A stretch of DNA of 64,000 nt from Melampsora larici-populina 98AG31 (GCF_000204055.1 NW_006768801.1:634035-698034), one strand, 5' to 3'. Positions 43,366-57,069 are shown, counted from the first letter of the stretch. The notes: generated by a model not told the origin, from the letters alone. Translations and numbers: made by a program.

Positions 43366-44648
43366 ATTGGTAGACTATATCTCCTATGCTGAAAATTTAA
43401 ATTGTTCCTTTCTGAATGCTTTCTAAAAAGAGATTGTGTAATATTTCCTCTTTGATTCATAAATATAAATAGATACAAGTTTGTCTTCAGAAAAAAATGT
43501 TTGTTTATAAAGTTACAGTACATATGTGACTTGGTGGTTTTTATGTGTCAAGTTATGCCAATTCCCCTCAATCAATCCTTGCGCTGTTGCAGGCAATGGT
43601 TTTTAAAATTCTTGCCACTTGTAGCTGTACTGAGACTGGAATTTGAAATAGTGCAATTCCTGATTGCACTGATGCGACCTTTTCAATGTTGACTCAATTC
43701 ACCTAAGGATGTATCTATATGGATCCAGCTCACCTCCTTTTCTTGATCTGATTGGTCTCTACATTACGAGATTATCTCCAATGGGTGCAACTTTGAGGGA
43801 TTGGGATTTTCTCTTGGAGATCAAGATTCATCAATGACTATGACATACAACAATGGAGGAACCAGTATATCTATAAGCATATTCACATATGATGATAATG
43901 AAACCTGATCATAACAATATTACATTGTTATTTTGTCTTTCCAAATGTAAACTGACTTTTTGGATGGTACAAAGAATCCAAGAATTTTGTGGAAGTATAT
44001 ACAAGAAGTACTATAAAGCTTGATTGCATTTTTTTCATTTTATCTGTTTGTATCTTAACTTAGTTTTTGATTCACATGGTATCCAAAATTGATGTTAAGG
44101 TATATGCAAGAACAAGATTGTGAACATTTTATGAGTTGTTCCAAGAAGCTGGAGTGCCTGTGCAGCTAATCACCACTCCAGCTGAGGATTCTCAGAAAAA
44201 TCAGATTTGTGAGGGTGGAAGAGGATCATTATGTAGCAGTCCGGATGATTCAACAATTTTGAACCCTGTGAGTTTAAGCTACATGGAAACCTATTCTTTT
44301 CAAAGGGTTTGGTAATCTTTTCTAGAAGTAAGGCAAGCGTGTGGTGATTACCACCCTTTGCAATTATCGGGCGTCTATTTTTTAGAATTCCCTTTTTAAG
44401 TGTACATGGTATAGATGTACGAGCTTATGAAGAAGACAAACAGTTCTCAGTAAAGGCAATGAAAACACGAGTGTTATGAGTAAAGCAATGTACCTATTGG
44501 TACGAGAAAGACTGATCAGAATGAGTGAGAAAAGGGGAAAGGTGAAGAGAGGAGAACAATCATTCTTATATAGTCTAAGGATCTCGAGAAACCAAGGTAC
44601 AAGGAGATAGATCATAAAAGACGAATAAGTGAGAGAATTTTGATTATC
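43366..44648. other. intergenic DNA
   Basis: To about 43530 it is homologous to the 3' flank of the paralogue at 27607. The rest is AT-rich, with no supported gene. Confidence 0.4.
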
Positions 44649-45777
44649 TTAATATATAAATCGATTAATCCTTGATACGATGTAATCACTCCATTCGGAA
44701 AGTGGTGAAACTGTGGGCGAATCCATCATTGCGAAGACTGTAGCCTCAAAACTGATTCGTGTCCATGGTTTATCCTTGTCTTTTTGCAATTCAAAAGATG
44801 CATGTGGAACATTGATTCCATGTCCATCTGGGGCTGCACTATCATGTTGCATGAAGACATACACTTCATCAGTTCTCTGCTGGTCTAGGTAGAACCACCG
44901 TTGACCTTCTCTATACCGCCATGCCTGAGCTGTACTTGTGCCGCCGTTTGGTATGAGATTAGATTTCCAAGCATCTTCTTTTACAAGTGAATCCCATTGG
45001 CAAATCCCAAGATGATTGTCTTGAACGGTATGGATTGGCCTCCAGACATTCACGATTGCAATCTTCTTTCCTTCCTTAATATACCTTCCAAATTTAACCT
45101 TGTCTGAATCCTTCGACCTCAAAAATTTATCTCGCACTATGCCTTTGATATATGTGGCCCCTTCTGGTGACATATCAGAGTGAATCACTGGAATTGATTT
45201 TGCCGAGTCTGGTGAAGTGAGGTCTCTGAAACCACCTGAATGAACGTATGCCGATTTTGCCCCCGTCCTGATGATTTAAAATCAATGAGCCCCGTTAAGT
45301 AATGTTCGATGACAATGTTATTGGGAAATCTCCTTACAACTCTAAGACAAGTTTAACAGAATCCTCTGCCAAGGCCACTTTGTGTTCATTAGACATTTCT
45401 ACCATATTTTCGATTCCTGTAATATGCCTTTTGGAAACGTAGGTAAATCCGTCTGTTTTCAGATCCGGTATCATGTCTATAGTTCGAAGGTCTTGAAGAG
45501 GAACGTGTTGAACTTTGTTGTAATCAGGTTTCAACTCATTTTTTGCTTTATCCACTACAAAACAGTAAGTGTCGGCCAAGACTGTTCCAGGACCTAGTGA
45601 CCGTTCAATCCAATTCAAACTTATAAGATTGGTATCGAATCTTCATCCGATTCTAAAATTTTGCAAAATAAATGAACACGAACTTTTTAATTCTCGTTTT
45701 GATGTACTTCTGCAGTTGATGAAAGAATGATAAAAGAGAACGACGAGGACCAATATCCGAAAAGAAGATGAATACAT
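44649..45777 (-). CDS. secreted AsaB/GA4-desaturase/CmcJ-like protein 1
   Basis: Three exons, 45777-45684, 45593-45338 and 45267-44649, giving 322 aa. Exon 1 encodes a signal peptide (MYSSSFRILVLVVLFYHSF, then INCRSTSKRELK) with a Kex2-like Lys-Arg. Exon 2 holds VPLQDLRTI and GFTYVSKR, typical of the family N-terminus. Exon 3 holds IHSDMSPEGA (His and Asp, near residue 146), IVNVWRPIHTV, RYREGQRWFYLDQQ, FMQHDS and NVPHASF. Related proteins include fungal AsaB-type hydroxylase/desaturases and the CmcJ methoxylation subunit. Those I know of act inside the cell, so the signal peptide is notable. Substrate unknown. It ends 1.9 kb from CHO2, with transcription in the same direction. Confidence 0.82.
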
Positions 45778-46579
45778 TTTGATGGTTGTTTTCGTTGAAG
45801 AAATTGCTGGATGATGAAGCGAGATGGAGTAGGAAGAATTGGACACCAATTATCTGATAGTATCACCACGAGGATAACCATTTAAAAGTATGAAGTGAGA
45901 CACCTTACACTTCAGACCAGCTCATAATTCATGACACATCAGTCTTTGATCGGCTATTATATTCTGAAAGCCGCTATGATAGAACGTTTGGGGCTTTTGG
46001 ATTCGTAGCTAGGAGTGAAGTGTCTCAGGTTCCCAGCATCGTTTTATTTATTCCTGGAGCATATCTTGAAGGCAAGTGGAGTTATGGTTGGTCCTCTCAC
46101 CCCTCAAGGGCTGACGATCCTGATTGACTAAAAACCAGCTAAACCCTGCTTGAACCGTGTTGTAGAGATCTCTTCCACACAAGCTATGAACTTGTGTTAT
46201 CACCACGCGATGCTGGTCATCCAGGCGAACCCCCATAAACCTGAAATCCATTCATAAACACATTCATCTTCTTCTTTACATTCAGATCAACTAAATCATA
46301 ACCTCATCAACCTGCAATAAAAAAACAAAAAAAAAACAATGCATACGTGTATAATTTAGCAGTAAACAAAACAAAAATCAAAACAAAAATCAAAAAAAAA
46401 TCATAAACAAGAGTACATACATCTTCTTGTTTTCATCTGAGAAACAAGAGTTCAAAACCAAAAAAAACAATTCAATTCAATTCAAACCTTCAATCAAATC
46501 TTCTATATATATGTTCAAAAAAGACTCCATTTCTGTTTTCCAATTCTTGAGAATTTTTTTGAAGAACAATCATTTCATT
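45778..46579. other. intergenic region between the AsaB-like gene and CHO2
   Basis: A 67-codon minus-strand frame at 46048-46251 has no recognisable features. An A-rich low-complexity stretch covers about 46315-46410. This region holds the promoter of the AsaB-like gene and the CHO2 3' flank. Confidence 0.4.
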
Positions 46580-49500
46580 TCATTTTTTCTTATCATTTTT
46601 CCCACCATCAACTCCCAAAATAGGCCTCAACAATCTCCTAGCACCTAAAATCCTTTCAGCTAATCTACTCACATTCCCATCATCTAAAATCACATCTAAT
46701 CCTAATTCCACCCCAAATGATTTTCCAATCCCATCTCTAATCCTACGAGCTTGATCATAATTCATCACAACAAAATCTTCCTCTTCTTCTGATTTTTTGG
46801 GGGTTCCATTTCTTTCTTGAAGTTCATTTAGATTCAAAAGGGTTAAACTTTTGGGTATTAAGCTGGGTTCTAAACAGAGTGAGTATCCTACTAAACTTCG
46901 AACATTTTCTTTCATGACTTCTAATCGATCTTCTTCTTCTTTTACCTTTTCAACTAAACAATCAAAACACGTGCTTCATTTCAGTCGACTTCTTTGACAA
47001 AACATTTGATACAATCTTCACTCACTATAAATTTCAATCGGTTCAGTGATAGCCATCACATTATGTTTACCATCATGATGATACCTAAACTCATACCACC
47101 CTTCACTCCAAACCAATTGTGAACCAGTAAAGGTCATTGTACCCTCCGCCAATGGTTTCTTTCCCACTGCCGTGTCCAACTCTCCATCATCAGATTCTTC
47201 TACCTTTGAACCGATATGCACTTCACCTTCCCATTCTTCTGCACAAACTGGTAACCATCGTCCTGCACTTGCTACTCGGGTCACCAACCTAGATGTACTC
47301 GACCCACATCGATACAGTCCAATCCAATCGGATCTCGAATGGTTCTGTGGTGCAGTCCAGGTTAATGTGATGGGTTCTCCTACGTGAAACTTGAGCAATC
47401 GATTGGTCTCTCCAAGTGATTTGATAAAGGTAGGACTCATCGACAGTCTCTGATCATCCAAACTTGAACTTGAATATGGATCATGATGAACCGATGGGTG
47501 AACGGTGAGTTGATATTGACTTGTGTCATAACTTGATAGATCGTTCGCTACACGACTGTATCACCTCCTCAAAAGAAAACCCAATATATATGTGAGAAAC
47601 TGACGACCAAAAGGGTTGAACTCAGATCCTTGGGCTTAAACCAGCCTCTGAGCTCTGTCGCACTAAATGCACACGATGAAGAGCAAGAAAAGAAATCTGA
47701 ACATACGTCAAGATCAATCTTTCCCCAGATTGCTGTAATAAGACCTTTGTATCTCTTACCACACCAGATAACCTTGGTGCAGCTACAATTCAAAACCAAA
47801 ACATCAACCCATCAGACCAGATGATCATCGACAAATCAACATCTTTCAAACTTACACTTTTCCAAAAACTCATCTAATGCCACCACTGTTTCATCATAAA
47901 TATGATCAAACGTTCCTTGTACTTCTTTAATCTTCTCTTCAATCCTAACCCCACGTGTTCTTTTTAATCTAACCATGGCTCTTTCTCTTATAGTTTTAGT
48001 CAACCCTGCTTCTTTTCTAATAGCATCTCCATACAATTTCCTCATATGAGGACTATTTTGATTTGTCAAGTATAAGATTCAAATCAGTAAAATAATTTTG
48101 AAAAAAAAAACAAAAAGAAAAAAAGGATCATCTTACTTTTCAACATAACTTAAGAACCACCAATGACAAATCATTGAAAAGATTGCAAACCCAAACACAA
48201 AGAATGATCCTGACATCAAACTTAATCCAATCAAACCAGCACCTCCCATAGTTCTTTCCGGATTATTCAAGAATCTATAAATCCCCGTATAAGCCAATTC
48301 GTTTGGATAATCATCAATAAAAAAATCACCTGGGTATATAGGTAAGATTTATCAATTCTTTGAGTTCTTTACATTTTTTTTGGGTTAAGTTTGGGATCAA
48401 ATATTCTTGACTGACCATAAAACCATCCAAAGTTTCCTAGAACTTCATAAGTAGAACGAGCAGTCCAGATATGAAGTCCAATTAAACACTGTAAAAAAAC
48501 ACAATCAAAATGATTAGACCTTTGAAATAAATCAGTTTGAGAAATCCAAAAACTTGTACCATTCCAAATGTATGCCTCAATAGTTCAGATCCAATACTCA
48601 AATCAGATTTCATCTCATAAAACTGCCAAGCCAAAGTCCCAAACGAAACTATAAAAGAAAACCAAAGTAAGTTCAATACTACAAAACCTCATTGGAGAAA
48701 AAAAACAATCAAAGAGGATCCAGACCATAAACCATGATTAAACTAAGATTATAAATCCCCATCCAATTTCCAAAACAATCTTCTAAAACGACTTCTCTAA
48801 AGATCTCAGGATGATAATGATACCTTTTTAAAAAATGTCGTACAATAAATCTAGTTTGAGATTGTTTTTTCAATAAGATACCTAATCCAAAACTATGTAA
48901 GATTCTAAACCCAATGGCATTCAAACTAACTAACCATTTGTTTTGATTAAAAATTAAAAACAAAATCGAATACAATAAACTTAAACTGGTGGCTAAATCT
49001 GTCGAACGTAATGGATCGAAATTCGATAGTCCAATCATTTGTTTTTTAAAAAACTTATGATCTAAATCTTGTCTAGTTAATGGTCTTGAATGATGAAAAT
49101 TAGTTTTATGAGCCGATGATTTGGTTGGATTATAAATTCCAGGTGAATTGATTTGATCTAAACTTTTTCTAGGATGACTTTCATCTAATTCTAAATTCAA
49201 TACAAGTCCTTTTGAACCCAGATCACCATTGTAAGACGAATCTGACCAATCACCAGGAGATTGTTCAAATGCAGTTAATGAAGCAGTTGGAGTTTTCTTT
49301 TGATCTTCTGATAAATGATTTGAGATTGAATGTTGAAGATCTGATTTGATAGGTAATGGATCTTTAGCCGTCAAAGGTCTTGGTCGACCATAAGTTCTTT
49401 CGATATGAGGGTTTTCGAAATAAATCAAAAATCCAAATTGACAAAGATGAGCACCTAATGAAACAAAGAACACCATTCTTGAACCAGTAATCAAACTTGC

Positions 49501-50406
49501 ACCATAGAATCCTGCATAACCTATCGAATACATTGGATGAGGTGCCATTTCGAAAACACCATCGAAAACCAACGTATGAAGTGATTTAAAGAACGCATCA
49601 CCCCAATACCAAGCATAATCATGTACTATCTTATGTGCTTCTAATTTCACCCATACATTGAATGCCACTAAACCAACTCCAACTAAAATCCTAGGTAATG
49701 TATGAAATTCAAATGAATGATTAGAAGTAAAACAAAATAAAAAGTAAGATAAGAAATCATTTAATAAGATGATATCTACTACTTGACGAAACAATAACCA
49801 AATATTATATTCGATAGGTACTGAATCAAATTGATAATCAGTTGAATGTGACATTTTCGAATTCAATTGTAATTCAACCCATTTTGAAAACCTTGGATAA
49901 ACTTTCGAATCAAAATATTTATTTAATGAGATCCATTTGACAATAAACTTTCGTTCTGATTGTTTTTTCAAGATCCAACCTAATCCAACATTATAACTTA
50001 ATCTCCAAAAAATAAATGATATCAAATAAATCTTTCTCAAGGTGTTCATACTAAAGAAATTAAACAAGATGATTTGAAATGATAATGAGGATAAAGTGAT
50101 TAAATCTAAATTCGATTTTGGTAAACTCGGATTGAAGAGTGAAGAGAGTACGTCATGAGTTTCGGGAATTTTGAAGACTTGTTTCCATTGGGTTTTGAAT
50201 GATGATGATGATGTGGTTTTTGATTAGTAGTGATAGTCAATCAAGAATAGTTGATGAAGAGACTAACGAGTTCCATCTGGAGTAGTACCATAAGTTGGTT
50301 TGGGTGTTTCCTTGTTGAGATCATTTTGATCTTGACCTTTCGATTGATCTTGATTCTCTGTTGTTGGTTCTGATGATTTTCTTTTCCTGATATTTAATTG
50401 CTTCAT
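46580..50406 (-). CDS. CHO2: phosphatidylethanolamine N-methyltransferase
   Basis: Nine exons on the minus strand: 50406-50268, 50177-48726, 48648-48560, 48488-48416, 48329-48137, 48052-47856, 47782-47707, 47555-47026 and 46953-46580, together 1040 aa with all phases closing. CHO2/PEM1 in the ER membrane transfers a methyl group from SAM to phosphatidylethanolamine, the first step of the methylation route to phosphatidylcholine. Family marks: TPDGT joined to LFKIPETHDVLSSLFNP at the N-terminus; FEMAPHPMYSIGYAGFYGAS and, in the second repeat, LGNFGWFYGDFFIDDYP and NNPERTMGGAG; VENPHMRKLYGDAIRKEAG; and a long C-terminal domain. Many hydrophobic helices. Somewhat longer than yeast Cho2 (869 aa). 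Exon 2 uses a weak donor (g|gtctgg). Confidence 0.95.
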
Positions 50407-50417
50407 GATATCCTTTC

Positions 50418-50463
50418 CTTGGTTCTTGGTTCTTGGTTCTTGGTTCTTGGTTTTTGGTTTTTG
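50418..50463 (-). repeat. heptanucleotide microsatellite in the CHO2 5' leader
   Basis: About five copies of ttggttc lie directly upstream of the CHO2 start codon. Whether it affects expression is unknown; length variation between isolates would be expected. Confidence 0.85.
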
Positions 50464-51133
50464 TTCGTTTTCAAGGAAATCAGATGAACCGTCTACTATG
50501 TAAACTCAACACTCAAAACTTGTCTCCTGTTTACCAATTTACAATACAGTCTTCATCAGATCCAATTCAACTCACTTTAAACTTTTACATAAACCATTCA
50601 AACAATCACATCACCTTTTAGTCTCAAATAAAGCTGGGATAGCTGGCAATTATCTGCTATGTGTCACATCAATAGGCGTGAGGGTTTTGGCTAGACTAAG
50701 TGAATCCCCAATCTCGTCACAGGGGAACAGAGACCCCCCTGTGGGAGGTTGTCTTGAGCTAAGTTAAAGAACAGATCTTGCTAATCTAGTTCCGGTAGAA
50801 GGGCTGCGTTACCAATGCCCTCTCAAAATCTTTGATCAGAATATATTTGTACAAACCACCAAATCAATCTCAATTAGCATCATCTTTTGGGACATATAAG
50901 TAATTGATTGTTTTTTTACAATTATCAAGATTTTCTTTTGTCAATTTGATCCTAATATATATAACATGTGATATACGGACCCAATCAAAAGATTCAAGTC
51001 CTTCACCTTTTCTTCTTCACACAAAATTCACTCCACCTTTTTTTGTTTTCGTTTACACCTTATCATAAACACACTTTCATTTCAAACCTACATTCACACT
51101 TGATGGATTGGATTTCGATTTCGTCATCTATCT
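50464..51133. other. intergenic region between CHO2 and DCN1
   Basis: No gene is seen. It holds the CHO2 promoter (both genes run on the minus strand). A short inverted pair (cacaggggaac and gacccccctgtgggagg) lies at about 50715-50750. Confidence 0.4.
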
Positions 51134-52521
51134 TCATGATGTGTCCATCGTTTCAGATCCTAATTTTGTTCTAGCTAATTCAACATAATCATCAATCATA
51201 GAAGGCCAAGCACCTAATAAATCATGATTTCCAAAATTCAATCAGGCATCAATTCCATTTGTTTCTATCCTGAAATCAATTCTACTATTGGATTTTTTTC
51301 TCAAAGAAAAGTTCTTACCAGATTCATCGTAATTTTTAAATCCATCATCAAATTGTTGAACAAAGTCTCCAAACTATCAAAAATAACCAACATCAGACTT
51401 GATCAGTTTGTTAACCTCAACATCACGAAACCGTTTTCTAAAACCAACATACCAAGTTCCATGTGTCCCTACTGACAGCTTTACCTTTCGACCTTAGGAG
51501 TTCAAACCACCATTCTAGGTACTCTTGTTTGAAGGGTTCTCCATCAGGTGTAGGTGCGATCGGTATAAGCATTTCCCAGAATGCCACAGCAGTTTCAAGT
51601 GCTACAAAAGAAAATCAAAATCAAAGCTAAATTTGGCATCCCCCCAAAAAAACCTTACAACCCATTTCTTCTTCTTGGAGAAAAAAAATCCCTCATCTGA
51701 TAAATTCAAAATGATGAAAAGTCAAACTTACCAAAACTTTTTTGACCTTCATCTTTACCAAAATCAAAAACATATCTATAAATAATTTGAAAATAATCAT
51801 CATCTTCTTTCAATTCATCAGATAAGTTTTGAAGATGATCTTTTTGAAATGTAATTAATTCTTCTTGAGTTTTGATTCGAATCCAATCCGTTTCGTTTTC
51901 TTCCAATTGATCTAAATAAACTTTTGTCCATCCTTGACGAAACCCACTTCGTTCGATGATTCCTAATCTTGGTGCTTCAACTAATTGTGCTAAACAAATC
52001 ACACTCGGTTCTTCAGGTGAGAGACTTAAGCTTTCTAAGTATTGGATCAGTCCTTCCATTTCCATTCGTTTTGAGTCATTATCTTTGGCGTGAATCGAAT
52101 GATCGAAATGGATGAAATGATCAACAAAGAGTCCAGGAACCAAAGATCATCATTTGGTGACGACTTTACCTTGATAACCATCGAATTGAGTATTCAGAAG
52201 TCCTTCAATCTGTTCACTTAATGCTTTTTTACGGCTCATAACCGCTCGATCAGCATTCAGTTGAGCTGTTCCATCTCGATAAAACATCTCAATCGCTGCT
52301 TCTAATCGATACCTAATCAAACCAATCCCATCTGAATCTCCTTAAATTTAAAATAAAAGGTGTTGAGAATCGATTCAACTTACCCTGCTTTTTTACATAT
52401 CCGTGAAGTATCTGCAGGTCTAATATAAATGGATAAGTCAACTTCAGTCAAACAGAAGGTTTAAAATCATTCAAAGATCTTGTGCATACATTGCGTTTGT
52501 TAAACCCATAAACTCGCTCAT
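51134..52521 (-). CDS. DCN1: DCN1-like protein (cullin neddylation E3)
   Basis: Seven exons on the minus strand: 52521-52490, 52419-52384, 52312-52170, 52082-51732, 51601-51453, 51373-51319 and 51213-51134, giving 281 aa; phases all agree. DCN1 brings Nedd8-loaded Ubc12 to cullins and so activates cullin-RING ubiquitin ligases. The UBA-like N-terminus reads CKKAGYRLEAAIEMFYRDG. The PONY domain shows MEGLIQYLESLSLSPEEP, ERSGFRQGWTKVYLDQL, YRYVFDFGKDEGQKSF, AVAFWEMLIPIAP, EYLEWWFELL and AWPSMIDDYVELAR. The first intron-like stretch upstream of MEMEGL contains stops and was spliced out. Length is usual for the family. Same strand as CHO2, about 0.7 kb upstream of it. Confidence 0.93.
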
Positions 52522-55100
52522 AACCCTTTCCTTCTGAGCTTTTGATCCTGAAGTCGACTATAATCCAATCAAAACCGCATCTCAAATCAAGACCCTATGC
52601 CAAACCTTTGCAGAAGAACAATTTCAAAAACCTTACCATCTTATCAAACGTGTAAAGAGTAGTGATGATGAGAATCAAGATTGAGATGAGATTCAAGTAT
52701 TCCGTCTTGAGCTTGGTTTGTGTGGTGCTTTGGTAATCTTTTTGCTTGCTTGCCTTTTCAAATCAGTTGTAGCCTGAAGGTTCTTGAGTTATCAATTTTG
52801 CAAATTCAAATCTTACTTTCATGATCTACGCTTGTACTACATACAGGCTCAGCTCTATTGGTAACCCGTATCGGGGTACCGGCACCCCATCGTCCCAATA
52901 TCCGTACTTATAAAGCCCCTCTTGCGCATTCACCTGCGAGAGACTCGAGAGGGATCAATTATGGCTGATCCACAAAATTTGGCTTGTGAGCAAGAAACCT
53001 TTGGCTGGGGATTTTCTTTATATGAATATGTATTCACTTTGAAAATCTCCTTTTTTCTCCAAAACCAAAAAACCTCTTCAAGTTTTCAAGAAAACACTAC
53101 ATGAACAGGTATGGACATCACTCCCTTGTACTTTCTTCATACTTTTGATTGAACTCCCTGCCACATTTTTTTTCTCAAGCAAATTTGTTTTCTATGCCCC
53201 TTGTCAATCCTTGTTTAGCTCCATCAAAATGCCTGTCTCACAGACATTGATGTGCAATTGGATGCAGCAAGACATCTTGTACTGGTTGGTGCAAATAAAT
53301 CACCACACAACCTGAGATAAGCATCTGGTTGTCTGAGCACTGAAAGTTTCAGACCATTCTCCACCTCTAATCACAAGTCAGACAGGAAATCAACAACATC
53401 AACTCTTCCGGTGGTGCAGCTAAAAACAACACCAAATATCACCAAGCACCTCAACCTCTAAATAAGTCCAATCTTCAAAGCAGTGAGATCACTCAACACC
53501 TTATAACACAATTCAGTAAGCTGACCATTTCATATCAGAGTATCATATGTTTGAACTGACGCACAAACTTGAGTACAGCTTTTCTTGGATCATCAAAGGC
53601 TTGCTGTAACATCCCAATCATCCAGCTCAATTTGAAAAAGCATAGACTCAAAGTGAAGATGGTTCATCACCATGGTCCAGGTATGTTAGTACAAGTTCAT
53701 GCTAGGTTTTGATGCAATAAAGGTGGCCAGATGTCAATATTGGTTGCAAGATACCAAATATGGAAAATTTATCATGATCTTGAAATATGTGTTTGATGTT
53801 AACATGGTTGGGACAGAGGAGGCAATGGATGCAATGGAGGCAATGGAGTTAATGGAGTTAATAGAGGAGGAGGGGAAGGTGGTGGTGATCAAAACTCTTC
53901 CTCATTTCAATATTGTTTTGTCTTTGCTTTTCTTTCTCCCTTGTTTTTCCTTTCTGAGTTGTGTTCAAGAGATACTGTTGGTTTCAAATTGATTGACCAT
54001 CAGGCCTTATTGGACTCAGAAATTGTGTGTCAGTTGTCTGTACAAAAATAAGTAATAGTTTCATTTATTTTTATACAACATGTTAGACTGATAAAGGATT
54101 CATATGGGGCACCTGCAAGTATCTGATAAGGAATTTCTGGCATATAGCCAACCATACAGTACACGTTCATGATTGGCTACGCGCCAAGACATCTGTTCCC
54201 CTCAGGTGTATAGAATTGAGTATACATAGCATCACATAGAGCTTCCTTTTGGCTATTCAAGTGACGCTAATCTCATTGCCTTGGCCTTATACAAAAAATA
54301 CTACATGTAAGACATCTGTGCTGCACTGCCCTCAGATCTTTCTTAGATCCTTTAATACAAGGCCGTCCAATTGGCCCCTCACTGTGTAAGAAAGCACACA
54401 TCACCAGACCAGAAGGAAGCACTTGGGCCCAAGAACTCTCTGGCATGAAATCCTTGATTGCTACATGCCTCAGAGGAATATATGATCATGGGATCCAAGA
54501 TAATTTTGTACGCACAGCGGTTTCATCACACGCACTTTTATTCAAACTTTGACACACCAAGAGTCACTCACTGAAGCATTTGGATCTTGTATATCATGGG
54601 CAATGAAGATATCTTTCAAGTTTATGGGCTCTAGGGCAATTTGAAAAAGAAGCAGACCTACAAGTGAACATGGTTTATTTTACCCAAAAGGCTAATTTCC
54701 ATTTGGTAGGTGGTAGAAGAAGCTGAAGATAAAATTTAATAGGAGAATCTAAAGATCTTTTACCGTCCAAAACATCTAATAACAACTTTCTTGAGTTTTT
54801 GAATACAACATGGAACCAATCATCAAAGATGTCTTTTTTCAACTCATATTCAGGCTTCTAAGGATCCCATTTTTGGGGTTCAGATCTTAATATCTAACCT
54901 GCTTCATTGTGTGAAATTGTGTGAACTTGCCACAGTTGCTTATGCTGACTACGTAAATGTTTGTCTTTTTGTTTTTCGGACAATTTTTCCCCGTTAAGAT
55001 TTGAACCCGCATCTCAATTCATCTGCCCCCAGGAGACCATCTTTTTTATCAAGTACATAAATCGTTTGAGCTTAAGCACTTCAACAGACTTTTGATCTCC
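52522..55100. other. gene-poor region
   Basis: About 52525-52790 probably holds the DCN1 promoter. Short frames at 52922-53104 and 53699-53992 look accidental; the second contains an imperfect trinucleotide-type repeat (gcaatggatgcaatggagg) at about 53823-53870. No domain or RNA gene was recognised in the rest, which looks like old repeat DNA. Confidence 0.4.
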
Positions 55101-56245
55101 ATGTGTTCATTACTCTATAAGTTATTGCTTCCTTTAAGTTTGGTGCTCACCTTTCAAGCGGATCTTTACAATTCTGAGCCTATCTTAAAGAGAGCCCTAC
55201 CAGGTCAGTCTCGTGAAATTCCTCTCATCTCGATGAAATTTTTCCTACTCATCCTCGTTGCGAAATGTGCTCCCTTTCGCGTTTCGTGTTTTAGAATGGC
55301 ACGAGACTACCACTGGTCACGCCGCCGGTCATGTCTGGAGCGTTACCGGACTAACTTCCGAAAAATATATAGTAGATGTCAATGATCAAGGACCTGCCAT
55401 CCCTCTGTGGGACCTTCGTAGAATCGAGGACATGCCTGATATCAAAACCCACGGATTCACTTATGTGACCCGTGACTTCCCTCTGGATGCTTCCCAATTA
55501 GACCCACATTCCGAAGCGCACCAAAAGATCTTGGAAAGAGATGCTTTGGATCTTGTGAAAGACTTGTCAGTCACTCGGTAATTTTTTCTTCGTAAAAGAC
55601 TGGTCCCAGGAGGCTCATCTTGTGTCTTGAATTAGGACCAACTCAAAATCAGCAATATCTTGGGGAGGCGTTCTTCGAGGCCCGTCACGGGGTTCCCAGA
55701 AGCCATATCGTGTGATGCACAGTGACATGTCACCAAGAGGGGCGGAATTTATCAAATCCAGCATGATACTCCCGTTCTGCGAAACTTCGGATGACGAAGA
55801 CACGAAAGCATTTGGACAGCACATGGCCCAAGATAAGCGCGTGGTGATATTCAATGTATGGAGACCGCTCCGAGAAGTTGGCCGCGATCCACTTGCCCTT
55901 TGCGATTGGCAGTCACTTTCAGATCAAGACGCTTGGGGAATTGTTAATCATCCCACAGACACTGGTAGTTCAATTCAGGCCTGGAAGTACAATGAGCATC
56001 AAAAATGGTTCTATTTAGATAAACAGAAACCAAACGAAGTCTTTGTTTTTGTACAACATGATAGTTCAGCACCAGCTGGCCATGGGATGAATACACCGCA
56101 TGCTGCACCTTATATATATGAAACCCGTAGAGAGGCTCCAAGAATCAGCTACGAATGTAGAATTGTTGCAATTGTCGGTTCAGAATTTAGGCTCGATCAT
56201 GGTAGAACAGGTCAAGGCTTATTTGAAAGTGTGACTCAAAGATGA
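55101..56245 (+). CDS. secreted AsaB/GA4-desaturase/CmcJ-like protein 2
   Basis: Three exons: 55101-55203, 55295-55565 and 55636-56245, giving 327 aa, with the same intron phases (1 and 2) as its relatives. Exon 1 encodes a signal peptide (MCSLLYKLLLPLSLVLTFQA) followed by ILKRALP, again with Lys-Arg. The second exon is the most diverged (WHETTTGHAAGHVW), then IPLWDLRRIEDMPD and GFTYVTRDF. Exon 3 has VMHSDMSPRGA, IFNVWRPLREV, LALCDWQSLSDQDAW, KYNEHQKWFYLD, FVQHDS and NTPHAAP. The LALCDW motif is close to the family consensus. Function unknown; probable extracellular oxidoreductase-like protein. Confidence 0.82.
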
Positions 56246-56456
56246 AAACAATCAAGCGAGTATGAAGAAGGGAAGAATCAGATATGGGATGGTAAGACGA
56301 AAAGATGAGTCTGATGACTGATGTGCTGTGTTATTGATTTTTGTATGTTCGGTTTTCAAAGAATTTTGTTACATGCAGTGGTTTTATGACGTAAACAATT
56401 CTTGATTTCATCTGCTTCATTTGTTCTTTAGAAACCATCTTTTCCCTCTTTACCAT
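56246..56456. other. 3' flank of AsaB-like gene 2
   Basis: Short AT-rich spacer; nothing else seen. Confidence 0.4.
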
Positions 56457-56868
56457 TCAAATATCCTCAACCTCTATCAGCCTCATCAGATGTTTATTCT
56501 GACGTTTTCTCAGCTTCAATTTCATCAAATCATGGAACCAGAGATCTAACCTCGTAGAACCATTTTGAATCACGCCGAACGAAATAAATTTACCAACAGC
56601 ACCTAAATAGAATAAGATGCTGAATGCCAAAGGATCTATTAGGTTTCATTGACATAGAGAGCTTAGAATGATCCACTGAACCTGTGGAACATTCTCACAA
56701 GTGCTTCTCGATCGCCTATAGTACTGTTGGTGTTGATTGCTTTTCTTGACCGAATCAATCACGTCCGTGACATATAACATTCTCTTGGTTAAAATCATTC
56801 TCCAAGTCTGAAACACTTGTTTTAGCTCTGACCAAAAGAGCCGTGCATCCCTAGAGCTCACATTCTAG
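56457..56868 (-). CDS. possible fragment of a spliced gene, unknown product
   Basis: Minus strand. A frame of about 55 codons (RDARLFWSELKQVFQTW through YYRRSRST) can be joined across a 63-nt intron (56698-56636, gtgaga...aatag, phase 1) to PLAFSILFYLGAVGKFISF and on to a stop at 56457. Without splicing a UGA interrupts the frame. No ATG is visible; an acceptor-like ctag lies just upstream at about 56867, so 5' exons may be missing or unrecognised. The composition is protein-like, but I recognise no family. It may be a pseudogene. Confidence 0.3.
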
Positions 56869-57069
56869 CACCTCTGGCACAAATTCCCCAATTGCAGATC
56901 AAGGTTTCAGCATGACCAAGTTTGCGACACGAGCGGATTGATGTGTCATATTTGGGATGAAATTACCATATAGGATTGTGATCCGATAATCGATGTAGAT
57001 TTCTTCCCATCTTGACTTTTTACTTCGAAGGGTCTTGTCATTACAACGATATTGCTCATCAGAGAAAAG

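Noticed and set aside
54980..55060. Possible tRNA on the minus strand (gggttcaaatc resembles a T-loop)
   Set aside because: The bases around the loop do not pair into a T-stem, and no acceptor, D or anticodon stems can be drawn.
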